Shown here: positions 55,450 through 64,000 of the stretch, piece by piece | Position numbering within the stretch: position 1 is the stretch's first letter | Layout: each line of letters opens with the position of its first letter | DNA from: Anaspis maculata | Lineage: Eukaryota > Arthropoda > Insecta > Coleoptera > Scraptiidae | Assembly (NCBI GenBank): GCA_949128115.1 | Contig: OX421964.1 | Location: forward strand, 38,060,177 to 38,124,176 | DNA length: 64,000 nt | Direction of reading: 5' to 3' | The notes under the pieces: generated by a model | What the model saw: the letters and a program-made list of their open reading frames with translations, nothing else | Database searches by the model: none | Told to the model about the DNA's origin: nothing | Translations under genes and position numbers: made by a program

Positions 55450-55712
55450 CATTAGGCATCTGCGGCACGTGACCAAGTGGGCGTGTCTACTCTGCTTGGA
55501 GGATAAACATGAAACAATCGAGCATGGTGTATGCCTGGTGTATGCACGTAAACTGCGTATTCTCTGGTAAAATTACTTAAAACGTTGGTGTAATCAGTGT
55601 AATCAGCTCAGAAATACCTATGCCTAGCTTTTGTATGGTGGTGAAGTGCGGAAGCAACGCGTCCAGAGATCGAGTGGGATTCTATAGAATCTCTTCGATT
55701 CATGACACTTGA
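55450..55712 (+). repeat. Left arm of a distant inverted repeat with 58,404-58,660
   Basis: About 260 bp nearly identical in inverted orientation, for example AGGCATCTGCGGCACGTGAC near 55,455 and its complement near 58,637. Both copies include the start of a THAP-like ORF. Confidence 0.8.
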
Positions 55713-55867
55713 CTGAACATTATTAAAGTTAATCCAACATTAATACCTACCTATTTTCAGAAAAACCAGCCAAGCTAAAAGACAAAAACAATCCAGACTG
55801 GGTCCCTTCAATCAGCATGGGATATCAATCCGTTCATCTCAGTAAATCGAGCACTATAGGCGATTGA
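55635..55867 (+). pseudogene. THAP-domain fragments (N- and C-terminal parts)
   Basis: An ORF starting MVVKCGSNASRDRVGFYRIS matches the beginning of THAP domains. After a 48-bp gap with an acceptor-like TATTTTCAG at 55,752-55,760, the frame reads KPAKLKDKNNPDWVPSISMG, the typical region following the THAP Cys-x-x-His (G-K-P-A-K-L...PDW-x-P-S). The middle of the domain, with Trp and the last zinc ligands, is missing and stops close both pieces, so this is a broken copy of a THAP DNA-binding gene or THAP-bearing transposon. Confidence 0.55.
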
Positions 55868-57049
55868 CCTTATTGGGGAAAATGGCCGTTTCGTCGAGGA
55901 AGTTTTAGGGCATTAATTTTTAGAACTGGTGTAAGTTGCTGTCCGGCAATGGCGGTGGTTACGTCAATTGGTGGCATGTCAAAACTGTCACTTTGCTGTC
56001 TTGTGCAGTACGCTACAAGCAAACTTTCGTTCCTGTGAACCCTTGGGACCCCATAGGCTCGTTATTGGGCCCCATGTTGATGACCAGCGTCGTCGCAGAC
56101 CTTTCTCTAAATCATCCATAGCTTCCGCCCAAGGAAGAGCAACAGACTCTGTCACACCCGCACGGAGGAAAACACACAAGCCCGTCGACCAGCCTGCCAG
56201 CCAAGAAAAAATCACCTCGGGCTGGCCGTGCAGAGTCAACGACCACCTACCTTTTTTCCTCGCTTTTTTCTAAAGATTTCCTGCTTCGACTTCAGCTGGA
56301 GATCCGCATTTTTCATTCTAACAAGCTCGCCGTAGCTACCTCTGTGTTCGCGACGTAAACGTTGTCTTTTTTTATCGCAATAATGTAGTGCATTGCTGGG
56401 GGCGTAGTCTTTCAGCTGCGCACCTCTGGAGCTAGATCTGCAAACCTGCTAAATACGCTAACCATAACATGAAATAAGAGACACAAATGCAAACCCCTTT
56501 TTCAGATTATTTTTACTTGTCAAATTTCCATGTCAATATGTGGGTATTACAGGTATCCACTAGTGCCCACCTAGGCTACTAGACGTCGGAGTATGTTTTC
56601 CTCGTGAAAACGTCCTCGACGATCAAGTACCGAGCTCTACACCAGGTGGCGTTTTTTAAATGTAAATCGCCTATAGTGATATATACAAACGACTTCAAAA
56701 AAGAAATGAATTGACACCAGAAGTTTACAACATCATTCCAAGTTGCTTTTGCATTTAAACTGCTTTTCAATTAATCCAACTTGCTTGCATGCCAATAACG
56801 CACAAAAGATCTTATAGGTCGCAGTGCAGAAAGGATCCTCCGAGACCAAATGACCACCTTTAATCTTGCATGCCAATAACAATCAGCATAATGCGATGTT
56901 GTGGCATGCACTGTGGATATACTTAACTCTGTAGTAGTGTAGGATTTAGAAATGTTTGGTGAGACGAGTGCGGAGTTTTGTGAGTTTGTGAGTTGTGAGT
57001 TTTGAAAGGAACTAGTCGTGACAATACGTCCAATTAAACAAGTACCTAT
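55868..57049. other. Unassigned sequence
   Basis: A roughly 100-codon open frame (55,968-56,273) and others show no known motif. No repeat boundary was identified. Confidence 0.4.
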
Positions 57050-58086
57050 AATATAATCAATTTCACGGCTATCTGCATTAGAGCAAGCTATGGAAAAATT
57101 ATTTTTTGTTGGTAGGAATGAGTATGAAGCCATAACCGTCGTCGCAGATAGTCTGTGTAAATGTGGTAGGTATGTAAAAAGGTTAGGTATTGTGGCATTT
57201 GTGGCAGATGTCACCCTTTAGATGTCACTCGTCGCGTGGTATGATGCAAGTCAAGTCAAAATGATCCAGTTCATGTCGCGAAAACCGGAAAACAGATAAA
57301 CGACGCAAGTTCCTCGGAGTGTAAATTTGCTGGACACCGTCTCCACAGGTTGGTGGCTCTTTGCTTGTGCTCTGCGGTAGTGGCGGCCACTGTATAAAAT
57401 GGAGCCAAAGGAAGTCAGCGGCAGAACTGAAGGAAAGAAAATTTGATGAAAATGCCTGTCCAGTGGCCCCAGTAAGGTTGAGAAAATTCGCTTGGATGGA
57501 CATTGATTTATGAAGTTGGACTGTACAAGACGAGACAATCGAGACACGACGCATTACAGATACTCAACGCATGAGTGCACTCTGTGTTGGAAGATCTCAT
57601 CAACATGAAATAATTATTGTCCCTTTCATGTATGTAGGTAGTCCTTTCTTCATCTTCTTCTGGCTTGTATGCTGTTTTAGTCAGTTTTAGTGTTGTATGA
57701 ACGAGCTAGAGCACGTAGTACTTCCTACTATCAATGCTGCCGCTGACTTCTTTTGGCTTCATTTTATACAGTGCCTGCCATTACCAGAGCACAAGCAAAG
57801 ACCCACCAACCCGTGAAGAAGGTGTCCAGCGAATTTACACTCCGAGGAACTCGCGTCGTTTATCTGTTTTCGCCACATAATTTAGAACATTTTGACTTGA
57901 CGTGCATCACACCGCGCGACGAGTGACATCTGCCACAAATGCCACAATACCTAACCTTTTCACATACCTACCACATTTACACAAACTATCTACGACGACG
58001 GTTATGGCTTCATACTCACTCGTACCAACAGAATATAATTTTTCCATAGCTTGCTCTAATGCAGAAAGCCGTGAAATTGATTATAT
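57050..58086. repeat. Inverted repeat, arms of about 350-380 bp
   Basis: Arms 57,050-57,430 and 57,735-58,086 are inverted relatives with moderate divergence (AAATTTGCTGGACACC near 57,325 against GGTGTCCAGCGAATTT near 57,819; ATGCATTAGAGCAAGC-like pairs at the outer ends). The spacer is about 300 bp. Open frames of up to 147 codons run through the arms, but none has a known motif. Confidence 0.65.
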
Positions 58087-58988
58087 ACGATTTTATATAG
58101 GTACCTACTTCACGTTATCAATTGGGGAACTGAAAACCCCAAGGAAAATTAATCAAATTTTATAATAGTAGTTCACAGACGACCCTCGTGAGTCTCGTGA
58201 CACAGGTAGTTGTGTGACTGCTGTGCCACGGAAGCCCCCGGTATGATTCCTGAACTAAGTCTGGGTGTTTGTGTTGTCCAATTTGTACCCACTTTTTCCA
58301 CTTTATGTAATGATGATCAATAAAGGACAAAAGTCCGTGGCCAAATATAAGAGCTGATAAAAGAGAATTTTTTCGCCAGGTCGCTTCCTGGATTACGATT
58401 GTCATGAATCGAAGGGATTCAACAGAATCCCACTCGATCTCTGGACGCGTTGCTTCCGCACTTCACCACCATACAAAAGCTAGGCATATTCCTGATATGA
58501 TTACACCAACGTTTTAAGTAATTTTACCAGAAAGTACGCAGCTTTACGTGCATACACCAGGCATACACATGGACATACACCATGCTCGATTGTTTCATGT
58601 TTATCCTCCAAGCAGAGTAGACACGCCCACTTGGTCACGTGCCGCAGATGCCTAATTTGCAACAACCACATTGTCGCAAGTTTCATGGCAAACGCTCCTT
58701 CCTGCCTCTTTACCTTCTCCAGATATAGGAATTGGTAACAATTTAAGTATCTCCAAAGTACGCCAAAATCTGGAGGTTTGTGTTGATTCATTTAACGGTA
58801 TGTGTTCTTGTTTAGCATGGCAAAATAATAATCACTTGATAGGAAAGCTTCAAATAAATTTTGCGAATCCAGACTATTACATACATTTATTCCAACATAC
58901 ACACTACAAGAAAAAGTAACGTAATAACTTTAGCAAAAATTGAAACGTAAGTGTGTTATTTTCTTCTTAGCTGTGTTCTGCTGGAAAC
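58087..58988. other. THAP remnant, inverted-repeat arm and downstream flank of the SR-type gene
   Basis: 58,404-58,660 is the arm paired with 55,450-55,712. On the minus strand, 58,472 down to about 58,330 repeats the THAP-like start and continues further (IPSIHDNRNPGSDLAKKF), with a stop after VGFC. The rest up to 58,988 includes the 3' flank of the gene above. Confidence 0.5.
58886..58891 (-). terminator. Candidate poly(A) signal
   Basis: AATAAA on the minus strand about 100 bases after the stop codon of the RS-rich protein gene. Cleavage site not identifiable. Confidence 0.4.
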
Positions 58989-59568
58989 CTAAGGTTTATT
59001 TTTCAATAAATCCTTGTTTCTCTCCAGCATTTCTTCCTTTTTATCCTTTTTGACTTTATTTAAAAACTTATCCATCTCCTCAATGTTACTCTCAGAGGGA
59101 ATGTTACTTTCGCCTTTGTCCCCTCCTCCTCCTCCTCCTCCTCCTCCTCCTCCCCCTCCTCCACCTTCGCCGCTCTTTTCACCTCCTTCTTTGCCCCCTT
59201 CCTTCTCGGCCCATTTCCCATCGAAAGCTTCACGATCCACAAACTTCTCACTGTTGGTATTGTAATCGTCTCTGTCCTCGCCTTCACTCAAAGGCCCCTC
59301 GTGTCTGACCGCCTCGCTTTCGTTGTCAACGTACTTGTTGATTTTATCCTTGTTTTCTTGCTGAGGCTTGGTGGTCTTGACTTGCTCCTCAGAGTCCCGA
59401 CTGCCCGAAAACGATCTGCTGTGATCTCTGGAGCGGCTCCTGTAGTCGCGACGGTCTCTGTAATTGTCCCTGTAGCCCCCTCTTTGGTAGCGACCTCGAG
59501 GCCTGCGTCCTCCTCTGTTATTATAATAGGGTCTGCCCCTTCCTCCTCGATACTCTCGATCGTTGTAT
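58989..59568 (-). CDS. RS/RGG-rich nuclear protein, terminal exon
   Basis: Last coding exon (192 residues plus a split codon). The acceptor is TTTTTGATGCAG at its upstream edge. It begins YNDREYRGGRGRPYYNNRGG, an Arg/Gly/Tyr-rich segment, then RDRRDYRSRSRDHSRS. An acidic/polar part (EGEDRDDYNTNSEKFVD) follows, then a run of about 15 Gly encoded by GGA/GGG repeats, and finally a charged helix (MDKFLNKVKKDKKEEMLERN) before the TAG stop. It joins in frame to the exon at 59,652. Composition points to RNA binding or splicing-associated function, but no RRM or zinc finger is visible and no orthologue is named. Some features recall THRAP3/BCLAF1-type proteins, by style only. Confidence 0.8.
59126..59164. 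repeat. CCT trinucleotide run inside a coding exon
   Basis: About 12 CCT/CCC units on the plus strand encode the poly-Gly tract of the terminal exon; its length is likely to vary between individuals. Confidence 0.85.
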
Positions 59569-59651
59569 CTGCATCAAAAAGTATTTTTATAAGCCAAATT
59601 AAATTAGTTACTCTTCATGAGTTTATGATGAAAAAAAAAAAATAGAAATAC
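59569..59651 (-). other. Intron (83 bp)
   Basis: Donor GTATTTCT follows the exon ending in GACTCAAG, and acceptor TTTTTGATGCAG precedes the last exon. AG plus A forms an Arg codon across the junction, so the frame is kept. Confidence 0.85.
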
Positions 59652-60024
59652 CTTGAGTCGCGATTGTAGTAGCCCCCTCCGCCACCTCTGCCGCGGGGGT
59701 TATTTCTTGGATTTTGAAAGCGAGGCTTGTAGTAGGTGCCACGATCGTTGTAGCGACCTCTAAATCCGCCTCTGCTGCGGAACCGACGTCTGTCCCCGGA
59801 ATAACTTCTGGAACGGGAACGGCTACGGCTGTAGTAGGTCCCAGAACGAGACCTCGAGCGACTATAGTACGATCTTGAGCGGCTGCGATAGCTGCGAGAC
59901 CGCGAGTGCGAACCACTCGACGATCTGGACCGGGAGTACTTTCCCCTGGAGCGCGAACGGCTGTGACGTTTCGGCGACCTGCTGTCGGAACGCGGGCGAC
60001 CAGGAGGTTCCGGGGGTCTCCGAC
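59652..60024 (-). CDS. RS/RGG-rich nuclear protein, middle exon
   Basis: 373-bp exon. It opens RRPPEPPGRPRSDSRSPKRH and continues with dense Arg-Ser dipeptides (SRSRSRGKYSRSRSSSG), then Tyr/Ser/Arg repeats. It ends in a Gly/Arg-rich part (FRSRGGFRGRYNDRG, later NNPRGRGGGGGYYNRDSR). RS domains mediate protein contacts in splicing and mRNP assembly and are phosphorylated by SR kinases; RGG-type tails bind RNA. The acceptor is CGTTTTCTAG. The exon enters with phase 1 (G from the previous exon plus GT gives Gly) and leaves with phase 2, both consistent with its neighbours. Frames on the opposite strand or shifted here are shadows. Confidence 0.85.
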
Positions 60025-63000
60025 CTAGAAAACGATTCTCTAGTTGTAATGAAAGGTTCGTAAACCCCGCCTATTTTGGTACACATCTATGGCTGACTCT
60101 TTGAGTTCCACAATAGTGCAAGCAGTACACACCTAAAAACACATCGATACTGCATTTTGGAGTGCAGTAACGAGATTTGGTATGGGCATACTTTATACCA
60201 AGACAAGCGATTTGACCCGCAGCACTCGATATTTTGTCCCTTAGGGGGTCAATGGGGGCCCTCCAAATTTTCAAGTTGCAAGAACTTCCACATGACGATC
60301 ATTGAGTATCGTCATGTATGTCATAAGTGAAGCTTACGGGTCTATTGCAAATATTTTCATCAATTGTCGTTGTGTCCGATTCATTCTTCACACTTGAAAA
60401 AAAAATTCTTTGGCAAAGGTCAAAAAAACTGTTTTTATTTTTTCTTCTATGCAAGGAGACGATGAATTCATATGTTCTGTTGCGTTCCCAACTGAATCGC
60501 ATTCCCTGAACCTAATTATAAAGAAATTTTTCTTGTAATGGTATTTTTCAAAGAAGTGGTGACCTCTTCAGTACCTCTTTTCCAAGAGCATTTCTTCCTA
60601 TGTCCCCACTGGATATCACTCGTAATTTTTGCAGGAATGGAGACCTCGAACTCTTTTCCTGGTGGTTGCGAAGCAATATGACTCTAAAACGCCCAAGGAA
60701 GCCCCAAAAATTTTTTTTTCTGCTGGGCCGTCCAACTTACGATATTTTGATTTTATAGTAGGAGAGACGCGGACCAGTATTCAATCCAGGCTGCAGGCAC
60801 AGGCGATTTGGTTTCAACAGAAAATATTCTTCCATGACGTGTTTTATTGCAGTACAACAAAACGCAGAGTCGTTAGGTGTAAGTAGGTATATTTTTCGGT
60901 AGAACTTATTCGCCTAGACTAGATCTTATTTATTTGCGCGTCTCCCCTACTACAAAATCAACATGCCAAAAATTTGACGGCCCAGCAGAAAAAAAAAGTT
61001 TTAGGGCTCTCTTGTATGTTTTGAAGCCATGTTGCATGAAAATTACTAAGAAAAGAGTTCAAGCTTCTCATATCAGCGAAAATTGACAGTCTTATCCACT
61101 AGGAACATTGAAAAAAATGCTGTTGAAAAAAGTGTACTGAAGAGGTCACCTCTTCTTGGGAAAATGATAATGCGAAAAAATTGTCTTCATATTTGGGCTT
61201 ACGGAACGCGATTTGGTTGGGAACGCAACAAAACATAGGAATTTATCGTTGCCTTGCACAGCAGAAAAAATAAAAACAGTTTTTTTGACCTCTGCGAAAG
61301 AATTCTTTTTTCAAATGTGAAGAATGAATCGGACTCGACGACATTTGATGAAAACATTTTCAATAGACCCGTAAGCTTCACTTATGACATACATGACGAT
61401 ACTCAATGATCATTTTGTGAAAGTTCTTGCATCTTGAAAATTTGGAGGGCCCCCATTGGCCCCCTAAGGGACGAAATATCGAGTGCTGCGGGTCAAATCG
61501 CTTGTCTTGGTATAAAGTACGCCCATGCAAAATATCGTTACTGCACTCCAAAATGCGGTATGCTTTTGCGTACCGCTCCCACTACAAATGCAAAATCAAC
61601 TCTATAATCCATATCCTATCAAGAAAGGCGTTAAAAAATAAATGGGGTGTCAGGTATGTATGTTTTATACTGGTTGTGACAAACTTTGTGGGATGATTAG
61701 AATGGTTTTTCATTTTTTTTTTTTTCGGTATTGCGATTTCGGAATCTGAATTGGGTCGGGATCCCGCGATTGGATACCCTAGGTATGATTTCCCATCAAA
61801 AATGAAGTCGAAGAACAAAAAATAAGAATCTCATGATCCTGAAGTGCTTCTTTTAAAATGAAAAAGATACAGGGTGTTGAAACGGACTTTTAATGTGGTG
61901 GGTTTTGCACAGTATATACAGGGTGATTCATAAAACATGCTCACTCCCATTTTTCTCGACAACCGTTTGCGATATCGAGTCGCGGAAAAAACTATTGAAT
62001 TACCAATATCATTGAGGTCCGATTTCACACGCTACCAGAGTTTTTCCACCAAAACTTTCTGTATGGGGGCACCTCAAGAATTTGTAATTTTTTTTTCACA
62101 CTCTACAATGTTGAGTGATATGTCATCTAAAAGAACTTTGAAAGTTCAATGCAAAAGTGCAAAAAGTTTTGAAAAAAATTCAGCGGTTTTCATTTTATGA
62201 TAAGAACAAAAAACCTGAAAAAACACGTTTTCACGTATAAACTGAAAAATCCATGGGTATTCTTACAAACGGCAAACGGTATTCAATAGAACTTATCACA
62301 ACAGTGAGTACAGTGTGTACCTCAATAATATGGAATGATTATTTCAAAATTTCGAGGCAATTCAATTTTACCCATTAAAATTTTGATTTTGGAAGATCTC
62401 AAAATTATAAAATAGCTATTGCATATTGAGTTATAATCATACTAACCGTTTCTATGGGTTCTACTGAATGCCGTTTGTAGTTTGAAAAAATACCCATAGA
62501 TTTGGTTGAAGTTCGGGGTTTTCCCCCCTCTCATTTTTATTATTTTTTATATATGATTTTAGCCAACTTTTTAGAACATATTAGAGAGAAAAGAAAATGA
62601 ACGTTTCACTGTGTGCAAAACTTTCATCTCTCACCATTATAATGAAAATAAGAGGGGACAAAGCCCCACCCTGTGACCCTCCCCCCATATCTCCCAACAA
62701 TTGAGACCCAAAAAAATGTTAACATATTTGAAGCATTTCTCCGGACTACCTTTGACTCTGGACCGCGAGTTCTGGGAGACCTGAAATGACCTGGTAGGGT
62801 TTGCCAATATGAGAATAATTTGAGCATCATTCAATATACATGTTTCTACTTCCTTGTTGGACGACATTCTCATTCTAGGTTGAAGACAACAAAAAAAAAA
62901 GCCGCGTAAAGCTCAGGCTATTGGACAGATATCAATTAACCATGCTTCATGCAAGTAATTGAATTTATTACCTAGCCAAGATCTCAAATCTACCTTAGTA

Positions 63001-63199
63001 ACATCAAACAATAATAGAGAAGTTTCTAGCATTGTCCTAAGGATGTTTACGCAGGCGAATACTACATGAACTATGGCAAGCTGGTTAAAATAAACAGTCT
63101 GCAAAGATCCATAAAGCAAAGGGAAACCATTCAACGTTACAGCTAAGAGCATCGATAAGAGGAGCTTTGAGTAAGGTTCTGTCTGAGACTGAGCTCTAC
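60025..63199 (-). other. Large intron (3.2 kb) with a resident fold-back element
   Basis: Donor CAG/GTAGAG at 63,199 and acceptor TTTTCTAG at 60,025. It contains FB-A at 60,112-61,585. In the remaining 1.6 kb, two direct TACAGGGTG tips occur near 61,869 and 61,916, and no exon is recognised. Confidence 0.85.
60112..61585. mobile_element. Complete fold-back element FB-A
   Basis: Left arm about 60,112-60,700 and right arm about 61,015-61,585 are inverted complements (outer ends TAGTGCAAGCAGTAC and GTACCGCTCCCACTA; inner landmarks TGACATACATGACGATACTC and its complement). The centre (about 60,710-61,010) is itself bounded by inverted TGCTGGGCCGTC and GACGGCCCAGCA. A truncated inverted copy is at 23,865-24,797. 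No transposase ORF. Confidence 0.8.
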
Positions 63200-63771
63200 C
63201 TGACGGAGGTCCTTTCGGAGGAGCACCTGGAGGTAACGGCGGCATTTCATCGGGACGGCCTTTCTTCATCTCCGGTGGCGTCACCAAGCGGAAATTGCCG
63301 AATTTATCCAGAACGACTTGACCGGGATTGACGAGCGGCTTGTTGGCTGGAGGCAGAGGCGGCAGATTCTTCTGTCCCAGTATTTTTTTTGGTGGCGAAT
63401 CGGGCCGTTTCGGCGGCGGCTCTTTCATGGCCATCACCTTGCGGACGCTCATATTCTTGTCAGGCGCTAGCAGGGAGGGTCCGCTGCCAGGAGGACCACT
63501 TTTCTTGACTGGAGATTGGTCAAAGCCTCCAGCGCCATTTTTCGACAACAAGCGTTTATCCTGTAAATCGTCTTTCCAATCCTCGCGATCGGTTTTTTTC
63601 TTGAAACGGGAATTAGAAGCGGAGGCCTGCGAGGGCCCTGCACCGATCTGCATCTTCCACTTGCCAGCGCCACTGACAGCTGAAGCTTCGGCGACGGCCT
63701 GACGCGCTTTCTGCTCTCTAGTGGGGGACGGAGAGTCCATGCCGCGCTTAGGACTGTCGCTGAGATCGCCA
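63200..63771 (-). CDS. RS/RGG-rich nuclear protein, upstream exon in window
   Basis: 572-bp internal exon with acceptor TTTTTACAG and donor CAG/GTAGAG. The frame is open from its first full codon (GDLSDSPKRGMDSPSPTREQ), so the internal ATG is not the protein start; the 5' part lies beyond 64,000. Residues include a basic stretch (SRFKKKTDREDWKDDLQDKR) and a Pro-rich C-terminal half (PPLPPANKP, then KFGNFRLVTPPEMKKG and MPPLPPGAPPKGPPSG), typical of disordered mRNA-processing factors. The visible three-exon product is about 508 residues, all low-complexity or disordered in character. Gene identity is not assigned. Confidence 0.8.
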
Positions 63772-64000
63772 CTGTAAAAATCAAATATGTTTTATAATAA
63801 TTTACTTTCAGTGACTAAATATCTAACATGAACGTTGTTTTACTAGACTGTAATTGGAGTGCTCAAACTGAGCACGTATTGGTTTGCAAAATAACAACTG
63901 AAGCATTTTACTATTCCCCAAAATTCAGTTTTGGACATGTAAGTCTCGAATAAGCTTCCGAGGTTTTTTTGCAAAATAATATTTTAAAAAGTTGCCTGAT
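63772..64000 (-). other. Upstream intron of the RS-rich gene (partial)
   Basis: Begins at the acceptor TTTTTACAG and continues beyond the window. AT-rich, nothing else recognised. Confidence 0.6.

Noticed and set aside
59301..59916. ORFs at 59,301-59,645 (plus) and 59,623-59,916 (minus, Ala/Val-rich)
   Set aside because: Shadow frames of the RS-encoding exons; the RS/RGG frame joins across introns while these do not.
62913..63199. C-terminal extension of the exon ORF with hydrophobic segments (LLLSMLLAVTLNGFPLLYGS)
   Set aside because: A strong donor (CAG/GTAGAG) at 63,199 and exact phase fit with the exon at 59,652-60,024 show that this part is intron read-through, not a membrane domain.

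Overview
The window looks like AT-rich, repeat-dense nuclear DNA of an arthropod, most likely an insect. It has spliced exons with GT-AG introns, RNA polymerase III-type SINEs, a Ty3/Gypsy retrotransposon, LINE pieces, THAP fragments and many short non-autonomous DNA elements. No bacterial features, rRNA genes, stand-alone tRNA genes or CRISPR arrays were seen. The species cannot be fixed from the sequence alone.

Layout. Positions 1-13,150 are intergenic: hairpin MITEs, one tRNA-derived SINE, an LTR fragment, a fossil reverse transcriptase fragment, a CpG-rich island near 3.8 kb, and a possible signal-peptide exon near 10.4 kb. Positions 13,158-22,493 hold a complete, apparently very young Ty3/Gypsy element on the minus strand: two LTRs of about 2.03 kb, a 4-bp target duplication, primer-binding site, polypurine tract, gag, and a pol ORF joined to gag by a -1 frameshift. 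Positions 22.5-35 kb are old dispersed repeats, including a truncated fold-back element, a second SINE family and a 1.6-kb inverted-repeat element. Positions 35.3-43.8 kb are a nest of palindromes. Positions 44-58 kb contain a solo LTR, more TIR elements, a 21-bp minisatellite, and a 1.7-kb fold-back element split by a 5'-truncated LINE (57-bp target duplication) that itself carries a hairpin element; THAP-domain debris follows. Positions 58,989-64,000 carry the only convincing host gene: the 3' part of a minus-strand gene for an Arg/Ser- and Gly-rich nuclear-type protein. It has three exons that join in frame, and its large intron holds a complete copy of one fold-back family.

The most striking pattern is how the palindromes nest. 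Elements with CAGGGTG ends and TA duplications sit exactly on the symmetry axis of older palindromes, so that removing them restores a nearly loop-free inverted repeat. I see this at 5.2 kb, at three successive levels between 37.0 and 39.1 kb, at 40.5 kb, and probably at 1.2 kb. This suggests insertion into palindrome axes (cruciform tips or perfect palindromic TA sites). No transposase for these elements is encoded in the window.
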